Of a stretch of 64,000 bases of DNA, positions 51,845-62,043 are shown one piece after another. Location: IMG/VR virus record IMGVR_UViG_3300023184_000045, positions 1 through 64,000 of that record; one strand, 5' to 3'. Position 1 is the first letter of the stretch. Every line of letters begins with the position of its first letter. The notes below the pieces were generated by a model. That model had not been told where the DNA came from. It ran no database searches and worked only from the letters and a program-made list of their open reading frames with translations. The position numbers and the translations under genes were made by a program. The DNA comes from a virus.

Positions 51845-54800
51845 TTATCCTCCTTGAATATACCAGGTTACTGGGAATATTCTTCCTTTTTTAGGTACAC
51901 AGAAATGATGTTCGTTAAAGTAAATACGATAATTCCAGTAATCGGTTGTTGCAATTTTTATTGCATCTGCTGAATAGTATTTACTCGCTTTATCCATTGC
52001 ATCCTCGTAGGTTAGATATGCTTTGTCACCAATATATGTATATTCTTTTGTATATTCCATCATTGGCAATGTAGCCGATGAATTAATCAGACCAATTCCT
52101 TGACTTTGATTAGCAAATATACTTATGTATGTATTAAACACGCCGCCAATGTCAATCTGATCAGTGCCCCAGAATACTTCTTGATCTAATTCAAATGTCA
52201 CACGGTAATTTATTAATCTTTCAGCGTCAAGTTCAGGAACAATTTGGTCTGACACTAAATGTTCGTCTTCAACTACCAATTGGAAATTAGTATTGTCTAC
52301 TAGATGTTCGTCTTCGACTATCAGTGGGAATTTGTTAATTGTTAATAAATTTTCAGCATCAAGTTCCGGCGGCAATTCTGGTAGTACCAGATGTTCAGCA
52401 TCAAGTTCCGGCGGCAATTCTGGTAGTACCAGATGTTCAATTTCCATTTCTAGTGGAAAAGATTTAAATGTTGTAATTGATTCAATTTCCAATTCTGCCA
52501 ATGGTCTATTTGTTACTCCGTGTTCAAATTCTAATACTGGTGGCAGGTCTTGGAATACTAAATGTTCATTGTCTAAATTCATTGATGGCATGTTACCTGC
52601 TAATACCGTTTCAAATTCTAATACTGGTGGCAGGTCTTGGAATACTAAATGTTCATTGTCTAAATTCATTGATGGCATGTTACCTGCTAATACCGTTTCA
52701 AATTCTAATTCTATATTAGGTGCTAGTGTATCAATGATTGTTTCAATGTCTAATACCGGCGGTAAGGCCTTTGTTATTAAATGTTCAACGTCTATTTCTA
52801 CTGTAGAGGACGCAAATAGTTCGCTAAAAGTAGCTGCCCCTGTTGATAAAGGTGCATTAAACATCTCTGTTATTTGAGGTATTAATACTATATCCATTTG
52901 TGTTAGCGATTCAGATTGATGCAAATCTGGATTAGATTCAATTTTATCGCTTACGTTAATGGTATAGTTTGATTCGCTGATAACATCCCCAGTCTGGTGT
53001 GTGTTTAACGTCATTGGTACTGTTATTGATGTCTCAAACATCTTAATGTTTCTTTCAGTAACAAAAGTATACTCCACTGGGAACGCAGCCGGGCTAGCAT
53101 AACTATATGGGAAATTTAATACATTTTTAAGTGGCGCAATTTTTAGATACGAATACTTCATACCAATTGCAGCAACAAACTTAAACGGTTTAACATACGA
53201 GTAATTTTTGTCCAAAATAGACATATACTTGTCTGACTTTAAGTACGAGTAATTTTTAGTTAAAGCAGATTTATATGTATCCGACTCAATATACGAATAT
53301 AAAGCATACGGTATTGATGCGTAAGGAATTGATTTAAGTAACGAATATGTTGATCCGGGCGCTGCCGTATATGCGTTAGATTTTAAGTAGGCATAGGTTG
53401 CACCCAGTGCTGCCGTATATGCATTGGATTTTAAGTAGGCATAGGTTGCACCCAGTGCTGCCGTATATGCATTGGATTTAAACAAAGAATAATTTGCGCT
53501 TGGTACCGCTGTATATGCATTGGATTTAAACAAAGAATAATTTGAACCCAATGCTGCTGTATATGAATTAGATTTTAAGTAGGCATAGGTTGCACTCAGT
53601 GCTGCTGTATATGCTTTGGATTTTAAGTAGGCATAGGTTGAACCCAATGCTGCTGTATATGAATTAGATTTTAAGTAGGCATAGGTTGAACCCAATGCTG
53701 CTGTATATGAATTAGATTTTAAGTAGGCATAGGTTACACTTGGTGCCGCTGTATATGCTTTGGATTTTAAGTAGGCATAATTTGAACTCAATACTGCTTT
53801 GTATGCTTTGTATTTTAAGTAGGCATGATTTGCACTTAACAATGCTGCGGTGTACGTAATTGATTTAGCAAGTGAAGCTACAGAAAAAAGATTAGATACT
53901 AAAGGATTTTTAAAAACTGATGTTGCTGATAGCACTAATTTTGTGTTTAACTTGATACCAAATAAATTTACAGTTGATAATACAATATTCTTTTTAGGCG
54001 CAAAGCCTGTAGTCCAATTTGAAATAGCAGGCATCCGTGGTATATTTTTTATAGAAGTATTGTTGTCAATTAAATTAGTGGTTAACTTTTTTAATGCCAG
54101 TAATTGGTCTTGATCAACTACTGGCATAAGGGTAGATAGATTGTTAATGTTTTTTAACTCTGGTATTTCTGGGGTTAATAAAGTGTTGACTAAATTTGTT
54201 TGTGGTAACATTGATTGTGGTGCGCTAATAACTTTATTTTGCATGTTCCAAATACCAATTGGTATATAGACATTGCTTGATATAGCTGAATCAAATTTAA
54301 CTTGATAAATTGTAACTGGCGGCTCAGAATAATTAGCAATCAAGCGCGATATTGATATTTTGTTGCCATTGGTAACATTTGTTACATAACTACCTTTATC
54401 TACTCCGTCAATTAATATATTGGCATAAAGCGTATCAATATATAAATTACCAATGACTGTAGTACTTGCGGCCAATGTTATTTGGCTTGTAACAATGACT
54501 TCATTGGTAACTGTTACTGCATAATCAACTGTAGTATAAGTTTGTTGTCTAGCATAAGGATCAATTAAAGTTCCAAAATTTAAATAATCAAATACAGGAT
54601 TTTTTCTTGTTCTAACAGATATACGCAATGCTTGCGACGAACTGGTAATTATTATATCTCGCGAATCGTAAATAGCAAACGAAGTTATGATATTATCAAC
54701 ATCAATTTGGTCGCCGGCATTAAAATAATAATACTGCCCAGGAACAAGCCGTTGTCTGAATACATCTAAATTTGTCAGATAAAATTGAAGATCGTTGCCC

Positions 54801-57800
54801 GCATTGCTAACTTTTCTGTAATATTCTGGTATATAATACAAATCATCTATTGGTACAATTGCTGTTGCACTCATGTAAATGCCAAGGTCCTGGTCATCGT
54901 ACAAAAATAAAGTTTCAAAAATTGGATTTATTGCAGCATCTGACACCATTGGCAATACAATTTGTAATTCTGCAATACTAAGCATAGGTGCAACAACACT
55001 CAACGATAAATTATACGGAATAGTTAAAGAAATTACATCATTTTTTTGCAAGTATCTTGTACCAGTATAATCTGCACCGTTGACCGTAAGTTGCCCAAAA
55101 CTTGAAGCAATTAGAACATTGGCCCCAATTGGAAAATCTTGTGCTACAAAAAGTTCAACTTTGGATTCATTAGAGAATAATGGGGTCGATTTAAAAATTT
55201 CAAGTTGACCGTACGGAACATACCCTGAAGAATTTTCTGTAAAACCGCCTGCACCTAATAGGCTCCATTTTCCGTCGGCTATATCACTAGTGAATAACAC
55301 ACTAGTTTGAGTAGATGCGTGAGTTGAAATTGATGCACGTACCGAATCGTCTGATGAAATACCAATAATTCTAGACTGTGTATGATTATCGTTGTTATAA
55401 AAAAATTCTGCATATTGATAAGACAAACCACTATAAAATCCCACTTCGTAAGTACGTTCAATTAATGGAATTTTTGTTTTAAATAACAACGATGTGCCAG
55501 ATGATAATGTTTGAGGAGTATCAATGATTACAACTTGTTGTTGTATATTCAGTGGGCCTGTTATCAAATTGGCAACGCTATTAAGTGTTAATTCATCAAT
55601 TGAAAATCGAACAGTATCATTTGTAGAAATATATTGAGCAGTTATAGCACTTGCAAAATTTATTGCAGTAGTTGTAGTATTGAATTGATCGTTGACGCTA
55701 ACTGTTAAATTAGTATCAAATACTAATGCATAGTCAGTTGATACTATTTTCTTTTGTAAGATATAAACGTCATACAAAGGTACGTATTGATTTTCGTAAA
55801 CTTTATCGTAATCGGTTTGACTAACATATACCGTATTAGTTTCAGCAGGCACTCCGGTTATAGTTATAGTGTTTGTTGTAGAATTTATGCTTGTTACATT
55901 GGTTATATCAGTGGTTGTTGCCGGATGCGACAATAAAAGCATTGTAGCTGTTGCTGCAACAGCAGCCGACGGTATTCCATTTAAATCACTTAATTGTGCC
56001 TTTTTAAACGACTGAGTGGGTACAGCAAAGTCTGCTGTATACACTGCAACTCCTGCTACCAATCTAAGATTTGATATATACCCTTGAAAGTATTTTGCCG
56101 GTGCTGAATTATTATAACCAATGGATGCAGCAGTCATTGAGTTGTTCCATGTTCCTGCTAACGTCACACTGCCAACATTGACACCATCAAGATACACATT
56201 CATTGTATCATCTACATTAACAAAAGCAATATGAGCCCAATTATTTTTATTAGGTATTGTAGCAGATAAAAATGTATAGGTACTAACGGATCTATTACTA
56301 AACAAATACCCAGTGCTTGTTATAGACCAAATCATATTACCAGATGGTCCCATTGCAGACACTATCGGAATTGCAGTACTAATAGAATTTCCTGCACCTG
56401 GGTCGCTAGTTCTATATATCCAACATTCAATGGTGTAATTACTTTCAGTGCTAGTCCCCAAATTGTTTACTATCCAAGCCGGAAAACTTAAATATTGGTT
56501 AGTGCCATTGAATGTATATCTCCCAATTATACCAATTGGGCCTGCCGTTGTTAATCCAACACCGCCATAATTTATTATTTCTGCAGCATTGTCCGATCTA
56601 TCTATTATAATCCCAATGTTATCCACAGTTGTGGCTAGCATTTCAGTGCCGGTTAGTGCCCCTTCCTGAATAATTCTAGCACTAGGAGTTCCGTTAATGT
56701 TAGGTTCTTGCACAGCAGTCAATGGTATTGTTGACGGAGTAAAATCTGCTGTATAAACTTTTACATTATTGACTAAACGAAAATTACTTATATATCCATT
56801 GAAATATAGAGCATTTCTAACTATATCTAATCCAAATGTATAAGTAGCTTGAGTTGCATATGTGCTTCGATTAATCAACGTAAATTCAGATGTTCCAATA
56901 CCATCAACATACATTTTAGATGTTTCTGTAGTCAACGAATCATTGATATTATTTCTACCACCAACTATGGCAATATGAACCCATGTATTAATTGGAATAA
57001 TAGATGTAGTGAATAATTGGCTAGTGACGCCAATTGGACAATCTATTAGAATTTGTCCTGTACCAGGTGCCCTAAAAAGTGCCCACTTTTGGAGAGTGAC
57101 CATTCCAGGGTCAACAGACAATATACATTGAATAGTAGTATCATTAGTTACATAACACCAAAATTCTATAGTCCAACAGAACACTCCTGCGGCTACTGTA
57201 CCACCGAGACTTGCATCAAAGCGATTTGCACCATTAAACAACATACTACCAGTATTTGCAAACGGACCAAACGATGTTGGAATACAAGAATAAGTAGAAC
57301 TAGATATTGTTGGGCCTGTCCGACCTTTGTTAATAAAACCAGATAATGTTTTAGTAGGTAAATTTGGAAGACCAATTACATAATCAGCAGTAATAGAGTT
57401 ATCAATTGCGCCATCAACATATAAAGTAGTTGCAGCCGGGTTTACATATAATAATCTATCTGCGGTTGGTATTCCTGTTCTATAGTACCGTGAAGAAGTT
57501 GTTGCAGTTAGTGTATGATTTACTGTAGCCAATACATTTGATACCGTTGATGCTGTTTGTAGTGTTGTTATATCAAAGTCTGGAGTTGCCAATATAATTT
57601 TATTATTACCAGCATCAATTTTTCTTGCTACAACATGATATAATATACCCAGCTCGTATGCTGAAACACGAGTTGAAACTGTAATTCCTGTCCCACTGAC
57701 ATAGTCGCCGACATTTGTACTTGATGTGTTAGATACTATTAATCTAGTTGATGATGTTATACTTGACAATAACGAAACTAGGTTACCAGCTGGGTATGGC

Positions 57801-60532
57801 TGTGTTTCAATTCCCACCCAACGAAGTCTAAAATAGTTAAAATCATTCAAGCTGCCCGACGCATAGTACAAGCCGGGCGCAAGTATTGTTCTATTAAAAG
57901 GTACTTGAGTACTTTCAACACAATTTCCATTATTAATAATTGTTTGCCTATAACTACTAGTATCTACAAAATTATTTGTTAACAATAAACTTGTTTGTGA
58001 TACTAATGGTATAGCTGCACTTGGATATCCATCAACATTTGATTGCTGGGTGATAGCCAATCTTTCTGTCGCAGGAGTAAAATTTGCGGTATAAACTGCC
58101 ACACCATTAACAATGCGAATATTAAATAGATATCCATTTAAATATCCACTCCCTGAAACATTTGCCCCTATAACAATTCTAGTAGATACGTAATTATTAT
58201 TATCTGTGTACGTTGATCCTTCGCGGTCACCATTTAAAAACATGTTTGTGTCATTGCTATTTTTGGTAACAGCCACGTGGTACCAAATACCAGTTGAAAG
58301 TATGGTAGTCCCTGTTATTCTATCAATTCCGTTTACATAATATCGAAGACGGCTAGAAGTTATATATATTGTCGGTACAACTTCTGTAGGGTACGTAGCT
58401 CGATGATCTACAATTGTCTGAGTTCCAGAAACGCTATTAAATTTAACCCAAAATTCTATAGTAAAGTTATTATTTCCGTATGTAAATTGTGGGGCTGGTG
58501 CAGACACTTGAGTATATAAGTACTGGGCGGTTCCATTGAATTCCATGCTAACATCTTTACCTCCAATTGGCAACGGTCCAATATTTGCAGGATCAGAGTT
58601 GTCTATTACTGTGCCCATATACATATTAGTTAATTCTTCTATGTAAAAACAGTCAACATTTAAGTTGCCAAATTCAACCGGGCCATTGGCTCTGACAAAA
58701 TTATCAAACGTAATATACCCATCAGTTGACACATTTATGTCAGAGTATATATTTCCGTACATAACCCAATCAAATCCCAGTGGCAGGTGAGTTACTACTC
58801 CAGTATCCACTGTACCAAAATTTACAGTTGATGCTACTGTAATGTTTGTTAAGGTGCTAAATTGATTTAGCCTATTAGGTGCTACAGTATTTTTTAAAAA
58901 ATAGTCAGCGGACTTTGTTGACGATACTACAGTAAAATCGCAATCAAATGCTGTGTCACCTAAAATAACAGATCTTCTGAAGATACCGTTGGTGTACCCC
59001 CTAAAACTAATTCCAAAATAATCGTTACTGTTTAGACCAAATACATTATTTGTACCCGACAGGCCATTAACCCAATAAGTTAAATCACGGCTGGTAACAG
59101 GGGTTATATTTTCTTCGCCTAGCATTTTTATCTGCACAGGGGTAGTACCAATATTTGTTCTAGGACCCGGTTTACTGGATAATTGCACAGGTATTACTTT
59201 TCTAATTCCAGTTAGATCTAACGTCACAAACTCTTGTAAATAATGAACTGCCAAGTAGCTGCTGTTTACTACAGAAATTACAGTAACTTTATTATTAAAT
59301 TCTAATACCTCAATTCGTTTAGTACTACCAGCTGTTATATTATTATTTGGACTAGTAATTCGATATACTTGATTATTGTCGTGTCCAGTAACCCATAAAT
59401 TTTTTCCAAACTCTCTGACATACGCGGGTGCCATGTCTGGCGTTGCAAAATATGATATGGCTAGTGTACCTGCCTCAATTAATATCAACCGTTGATTGTT
59501 AGGGTCGGGTATTGCCACTAAACTATCATTATTAACATTTCCTGCTATGCCTAAAGCCTCAACAGTCATTAATAAAGTAAAATCACCCAATTCAGATATA
59601 TGATATACTTCGCCTAATTTAGTTACTCCAATAGCATCTGCACCAAGGCATGCAATACTAATAAATTTTGCAAACTGTTTTGAAAATTTTCCCACTACGT
59701 TAAACTGATTATCAGTGACAAACACTGTATCAAGCCCTGCTATCCATATACGTGTATTACTTGAATTCACCGACATTGTTTTTATTGGTGGATTTATTTT
59801 TGATTGATAATAACTGCGACGAGCATCAAGATAACTTTGCCCGCTGGGAGTGTCAGAATCAAACCATAATGCTTCTAATGAATTAACAGGAAGAACTGTT
59901 GGAGTATATGTGCCGCTATAGTAATATCGATGGTTAAATATTATGCGATACATTTTTCTGTTTCCGCAGAGTATCAACGCCTCAACTGTTTCTTTTCCGG
60001 TAAGTGGGTCAGTAACACGTAGTTTACTATATTCAATTGGACCAGCAGGAAGGCCAACTCTAGTGAATAATACTTGTTTGTCAGAATAAAAATAAACTGC
60101 ATCATTTATATGATCAAGTACAATATGAGTACGCTCCATATCAATTTGATTATAATTAAAACCAAATTCGCGCTGTTTATCTTCGCCATAAAATGTAATT
60201 AAAAATTTTCCTGGTACATAGTTATACCAAGATTTTCCTGCGTCGCCAGGTTTAACTGTAGGAGTATAACTATTTTTATTAACTACAGCAAAAGAATGAG
60301 TTTTAAAATCAAGTTGATACTCGTAAAATGTGTAGTCTAAGTATCCCGGAGGAGAGGTAACAGTAGCTTCGACATAATCAGTGATATTTAATTTAATTGG
60401 TCTAGTATTTGTTACCGTACCATTTATTGATACTGTGACATTTGACCATATATTAAACGTTTGATATTTGTCTGAATAAAAATTTACTGTAATAGGGCTA
60501 TTGGGGGCGCATGCCGAAACGCTGCTGAACAT
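51845..60532 (-). CDS. 2.9-kaa propeller/LamG adhesin with 16-residue repeats
   Basis: I place the start at the ATG at 60532, 5 bases after GGAGGG; the frame extends four codons further to a TTG. Residues ~120-430 look like an irregular beta-propeller (MYRIIFNHRYYY, NNTRIWIAGLDTVFV, NLWVTGHDNNQVYRI). Three LamG domains follow with cores near residues 691 (FTIEFWVKF), 1124 (WTIEFWCYV) and 1367 (YTIECWIYR). Residues ~1500-2200 are beta-rich and unassigned. Residues ~2230-2480 contain about fifteen 16-residue YAYLKSNxYTAALGxx repeats; residues ~2560-2780 contain ExEHLVxxxLPPxLD-type acidic repeats. The C-terminus (YLTYEDAMDKASKYYSADAI) is compact. It directly precedes the SGNH gene; both probably belong to one receptor-binding assembly. 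Confidence 0.88.
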   Translation of the reverse strand: MFSSVSACAPNSPITVNFYSDKYQTFNIWSNVTVSINGTVTNTRPIKLNITDYVEATVTSPPGYLDYTFYEYQLDFKTHSFAVVNKNSYTPTVKPGDAGKSWYNYVPGKFLITFYGEDKQREFGFNYNQIDMERTHIVLDHINDAVYFYSDKQVLFTRVGLPAGPIEYSKLRVTDPLTGKETVEALILCGNRKMYRIIFNHRYYYSGTYTPTVLPVNSLEALWFDSDTPSGQSYLDARRSYYQSKINPPIKTMSVNSSNTRIWIAGLDTVFVTDNQFNVVGKFSKQFAKFISIACLGADAIGVTKLGEVYHISELGDFTLLMTVEALGIAGNVNNDSLVAIPDPNNQRLILIEAGTLAISYFATPDMAPAYVREFGKNLWVTGHDNNQVYRITSPNNNITAGSTKRIEVLEFNNKVTVISVVNSSYLAVHYLQEFVTLDLTGIRKVIPVQLSSKPGPRTNIGTTPVQIKMLGEENITPVTSRDLTYWVNGLSGTNNVFGLNSNDYFGISFRGYTNGIFRRSVILGDTAFDCDFTVVSSTKSADYFLKNTVAPNRLNQFSTLTNITVASTVNFGTVDTGVVTHLPLGFDWVMYGNIYSDINVSTDGYITFDNFVRANGPVEFGNLNVDCFYIEELTNMYMGTVIDNSDPANIGPLPIGGKDVSMEFNGTAQYLYTQVSAPAPQFTYGNNNFTIEFWVKFNSVSGTQTIVDHRATYPTEVVPTIYITSSRLRYYVNGIDRITGTTILSTGIWYHVAVTKNSNDTNMFLNGDREGSTYTDNNNYVSTRIVIGANVSGSGYLNGYLFNIRIVNGVAVYTANFTPATERLAITQQSNVDGYPSAAIPLVSQTSLLLTNNFVDTSSYRQTIINNGNCVESTQVPFNRTILAPGLYYASGSLNDFNYFRLRWVGIETQPYPAGNLVSLLSSITSSTRLIVSNTSSTNVGDYVSGTGITVSTRVSAYELGILYHVVARKIDAGNNKIILATPDFDITTLQTASTVSNVLATVNHTLTATTSSRYYRTGIPTADRLLYVNPAATTLYVDGAIDNSITADYVIGLPNLPTKTLSGFINKGRTGPTISSSTYSCIPTSFGPFANTGSMLFNGANRFDASLGGTVAAGVFCWTIEFWCYVTNDTTIQCILSVDPGMVTLQKWALFRAPGTGQILIDCPIGVTSQLFTTSIIPINTWVHIAIVGGRNNINDSLTTETSKMYVDGIGTSEFTLINRSTYATQATYTFGLDIVRNALYFNGYISNFRLVNNVKVYTADFTPSTIPLTAVQEPNINGTPSARIIQEGALTGTEMLATTVDNIGIIIDRSDNAAEIINYGGVGLTTAGPIGIIGRYTFNGTNQYLSFPAWIVNNLGTSTESNYTIECWIYRTSDPGAGNSISTAIPIVSAMGPSGNMIWSITSTGYLFSNRSVSTYTFLSATIPNKNNWAHIAFVNVDDTMNVYLDGVNVGSVTLAGTWNNSMTAASIGYNNSAPAKYFQGYISNLRLVAGVAVYTADFAVPTQSFKKAQLSDLNGIPSAAVAATATMLLLSHPATTTDITNVTSINSTTNTITITGVPAETNTVYVSQTDYDKVYENQYVPLYDVYILQKKIVSTDYALVFDTNLTVSVNDQFNTTTTAINFASAITAQYISTNDTVRFSIDELTLNSVANLITGPLNIQQQVVIIDTPQTLSSGTSLLFKTKIPLIERTYEVGFYSGLSYQYAEFFYNNDNHTQSRIIGISSDDSVRASISTHASTQTSVLFTSDIADGKWSLLGAGGFTENSSGYVPYGQLEIFKSTPLFSNESKVELFVAQDFPIGANVLIASSFGQLTVNGADYTGTRYLQKNDVISLTIPYNLSLSVVAPMLSIAELQIVLPMVSDAAINPIFETLFLYDDQDLGIYMSATAIVPIDDLYYIPEYYRKVSNAGNDLQFYLTNLDVFRQRLVPGQYYYFNAGDQIDVDNIITSFAIYDSRDIIITSSSQALRISVRTRKNPVFDYLNFGTLIDPYARQQTYTTVDYAVTVTNEVIVTSQITLAASTTVIGNLYIDTLYANILIDGVDKGSYVTNVTNGNKISISRLIANYSEPPVTIYQVKFDSAISSNVYIPIGIWNMQNKVISAPQSMLPQTNLVNTLLTPEIPELKNINNLSTLMPVVDQDQLLALKKLTTNLIDNNTSIKNIPRMPAISNWTTGFAPKKNIVLSTVNLFGIKLNTKLVLSATSVFKNPLVSNLFSVASLAKSITYTAALLSANHAYLKYKAYKAVLSSNYAYLKSKAYTAAPSVTYAYLKSNSYTAALGSTYAYLKSNSYTAALGSTYAYLKSKAYTAALSATYAYLKSNSYTAALGSNYSLFKSNAYTAVPSANYSLFKSNAYTAALGATYAYLKSNAYTAALGATYAYLKSNAYTAAPGSTYSLLKSIPYASIPYALYSYIESDTYKSALTKNYSYLKSDKYMSILDKNYSYVKPFKFVAAIGMKYSYLKIAPLKNVLNFPYSYASPAAFPVEYTFVTERNIKMFETSITVPMTLNTHQTGDVISESNYTINVSDKIESNPDLHQSESLTQMDIVLIPQITEMFNAPLSTGAATFSELFASSTVEIDVEHLITKALPPVLDIETIIDTLAPNIELEFETVLAGNMPSMNLDNEHLVFQDLPPVLEFETVLAGNMPSMNLDNEHLVFQDLPPVLEFEHGVTNRPLAELEIESITTFKSFPLEMEIEHLVLPELPPELDAEHLVLPELPPELDAENLLTINKFPLIVEDEHLVDNTNFQLVVEDEHLVSDQIVPELDAERLINYRVTFELDQEVFWGTDQIDIGGVFNTYISIFANQSQGIGLINSSATLPMMEYTKEYTYIGDKAYLTYEDAMDKASKYYSADAIKIATTDYWNYRIYFNEHHFCVPKKGRIFPVTWYIQGG
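51849..51855 (-). promoter_or_regulatory. strong ribosome-binding site deciding a TTG start
   Basis: The minus strand reads AAGGAGG with 7 bases before TTG at 51841. The sequence also encodes the last Gly-Gly of the 2.9-kaa protein, so the two genes are likely translationally coupled. The next in-frame ATG is 19 codons further in and would leave a less well-placed ribosome-binding site. Confidence 0.7.
52352..52435 (-). repeat. two exact 42-bp tandem copies
   Basis: Copies 52352-52393 and 52394-52435 are identical by eye and encode 14 residues each (EHLVLPELPPELDA). They lie in the acidic EHLV repeat region of the 2.9-kaa protein. Exact identity indicates very recent duplication. Confidence 0.9.
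52523..52696 (-). repeat. two exact 87-bp tandem copies
   Basis: Copies 52523-52609 and 52610-52696 are identical by eye and encode 29 residues each (unit FETVLAGNMPSMNLDNEHLV plus nine more). A partial third copy starts at 52697. In-frame, within the acidic repeat region of the 2.9-kaa protein. Confidence 0.9.
53090..53840 (-). repeat. about fifteen 48-bp (16-residue) tandem repeats
   Basis: Consensus residue unit TYAYLKSNxYTAALGx, 16 residues. The middle units are nearly identical at DNA level (shared plus-strand string TTTTAAGTAGGCATAGGTTG), while outer units diverge (YSYIESDTYKSALTKN, YSYLKSDKYMSILDKN), which is typical of an array growing and homogenising from the centre. I do not recognise this repeat. 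Confidence 0.9.
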
Positions 60533-60536
60533 CATG

Positions 60537-60542
60537 CCCTCC
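60537..60542 (-). promoter_or_regulatory. ribosome-binding site deciding the start of the 2.9-kaa gene
   Basis: GGAGGG on the minus strand ends 4 bases before the ATG at 60532 (1 base before the ATG at 60535). The TTG at 60544 overlaps the motif itself, so it cannot be the start served by this site. Confidence 0.6.
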
Positions 60543-60587
60543 AATATATTGTATCATTTCCACTATGTAATGTTTTGTAAATTTAGA

Positions 60588-62024
60588 TTAAGGTGCAGGA
60601 TTACCAACTGTATGACTATCTTCAGACTCGGTATTATACGTGTCCACTGATCCATCTTCGTCCCAACCTGCGGCAGTTAAAACCATTAACCTCATACCAG
60701 TGCCGTAACGTTCTGTGCCGTATAATGCGGTATATTTGCGTTTGCCTAACGTAGGGCCACCAACAATAATATCACCATTGTTATCATACCCGCCGTCGTT
60801 TTCGTTATAAACATCAACAGTAATAGTTGTGCCTGCGCCAACAACAGCAGCAGACACTGTTCCTAGCATGTCTAGCTCGTCTGCATATCTGAATCTAGGT
60901 GAACTTAAATTATTCAAGAAAGTAACAACAAATTCACCACTCTCAGTCAATGACTGCTGTGGATACGGATTTAATATTGCTGGATTATCTTCTGACTGTA
61001 TAGTAGCCGGTCTTTTCCTACTAGGAACCGGAACATCGACTTCTCTTCCAATAAATTTTACAAACTGCTGCGGAGACGATGACCCGCTAACTACAAACAA
61101 CGGGCATCGACTTGTTTCTTGCGTAATATTGTTATTTGCTGGATTTCCGTTTACAATTCCGCGGAAAACTGCACCGCCGCGCACATGCCCTGTAATTCTA
61201 TCTACTGCTCGTTGAATTAAAACCCAACGCAAGGGGCTATTTCCATACGGCTTACTTGGGTTAGGGTTATTAACTGGATCCCAGGTACCTTCGGGAGTTT
61301 CTTCTTGACTACCTTCCCAAACTGCTAAAAACATCCCTCTATTAGTCATTGTTAGTGTATAACTCATTGGATAAGCTGCTTCAGACCCAGTAATGCTTGC
61401 AGTACGATCTAACCAAATTTTGTTAAATGCAGTGGGCATCGCGCCCGGTGTTGCAGCAGTCCAATCGAGAGGCGAGACATTGCCAACTGGCTCTGTTATT
61501 GTTCCACCTGTTAATGCTCTGGTACTATACTGTGCAATGATACCAGTGTTTGACAATTGCATTTCTGTTGCAATATGTATTGCTAGTTGTGAGTCAGACA
61601 ATTGATTAAAACAAATTCTCCAATTTGACGAATTTCCAGCAGCTGAGTAATAACTGCCAACTTGGTCTTTATAAGCCAATGGATCTACTGCTACATTTGA
61701 CGATAATATCACTATACGAGAACTTCCAGTGCCAGCGCCACTTGCAGGTGGCGTTTGAGTTCCTGTTCCAAACGAATCGTATACTAGGTCAAAATACATC
61801 GATCCAGGGTCAGTATAAGTATTAACAGTCGCTAGCCCCCGAGCGGGTCTTGTAGTCCATGACGACCCGGTATTATAAGGAGAAGCTACTCTATTATCGC
61901 CCCCTAATGTTTTTGGACCCCATGGTTGAATTATGCCAACATTGCCGGTCATTTCACTTACTATGTCATTAAGTATGGTTTCTACACTTGTAAACCCGTA
62001 CTTTGTAATATTAAAACATGCCAT
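60588..62024 (-). CDS. 478-aa virion protein, paralogue of the next upstream gene
   Basis: N-terminus MACFNITKYGFTSVETILND. Shares with the partial protein at 62044-64000 a central motif YPMSYTLTMTNRGMFLAVWE (residues ~216-235), the following LIQRxVxRxTG segment, a RCPxFxV strand and the C-terminal LxxFLxNLSSPRFRYADELD stretch. The family is not one I can name; the tail-cluster location and beta-rich composition suggest a virion component, perhaps of the baseplate. ATG with AGGAG about 9 bases upstream. The two genes are 19 bases apart and look like a tandem duplication that has diverged, with the second copy shorter by about 170 residues or more. Confidence 0.83.
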   Translation of the reverse strand: MACFNITKYGFTSVETILNDIVSEMTGNVGIIQPWGPKTLGGDNRVASPYNTGSSWTTRPARGLATVNTYTDPGSMYFDLVYDSFGTGTQTPPASGAGTGSSRIVILSSNVAVDPLAYKDQVGSYYSAAGNSSNWRICFNQLSDSQLAIHIATEMQLSNTGIIAQYSTRALTGGTITEPVGNVSPLDWTAATPGAMPTAFNKIWLDRTASITGSEAAYPMSYTLTMTNRGMFLAVWEGSQEETPEGTWDPVNNPNPSKPYGNSPLRWVLIQRAVDRITGHVRGGAVFRGIVNGNPANNNITQETSRCPLFVVSGSSSPQQFVKFIGREVDVPVPSRKRPATIQSEDNPAILNPYPQQSLTESGEFVVTFLNNLSSPRFRYADELDMLGTVSAAVVGAGTTITVDVYNENDGGYDNNGDIIVGGPTLGKRKYTALYGTERYGTGMRLMVLTAAGWDEDGSVDTYNTESEDSHTVGNPAP

Positions 62025-62043
62025 TATTATTAAACTCCTGATG

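Noticed and set aside
53090-53840. Possible CRISPR array because of regular 48-bp repeats
   Set aside because: The period is an exact multiple of three, it lies inside an open frame, there are no unique spacers and no cas genes nearby.
60542-60544. TTG start for the 2.9-kaa gene
   Set aside because: The TTG overlaps the GGAGGG ribosome-binding site that serves the ATGs 9 and 12 bases further in.
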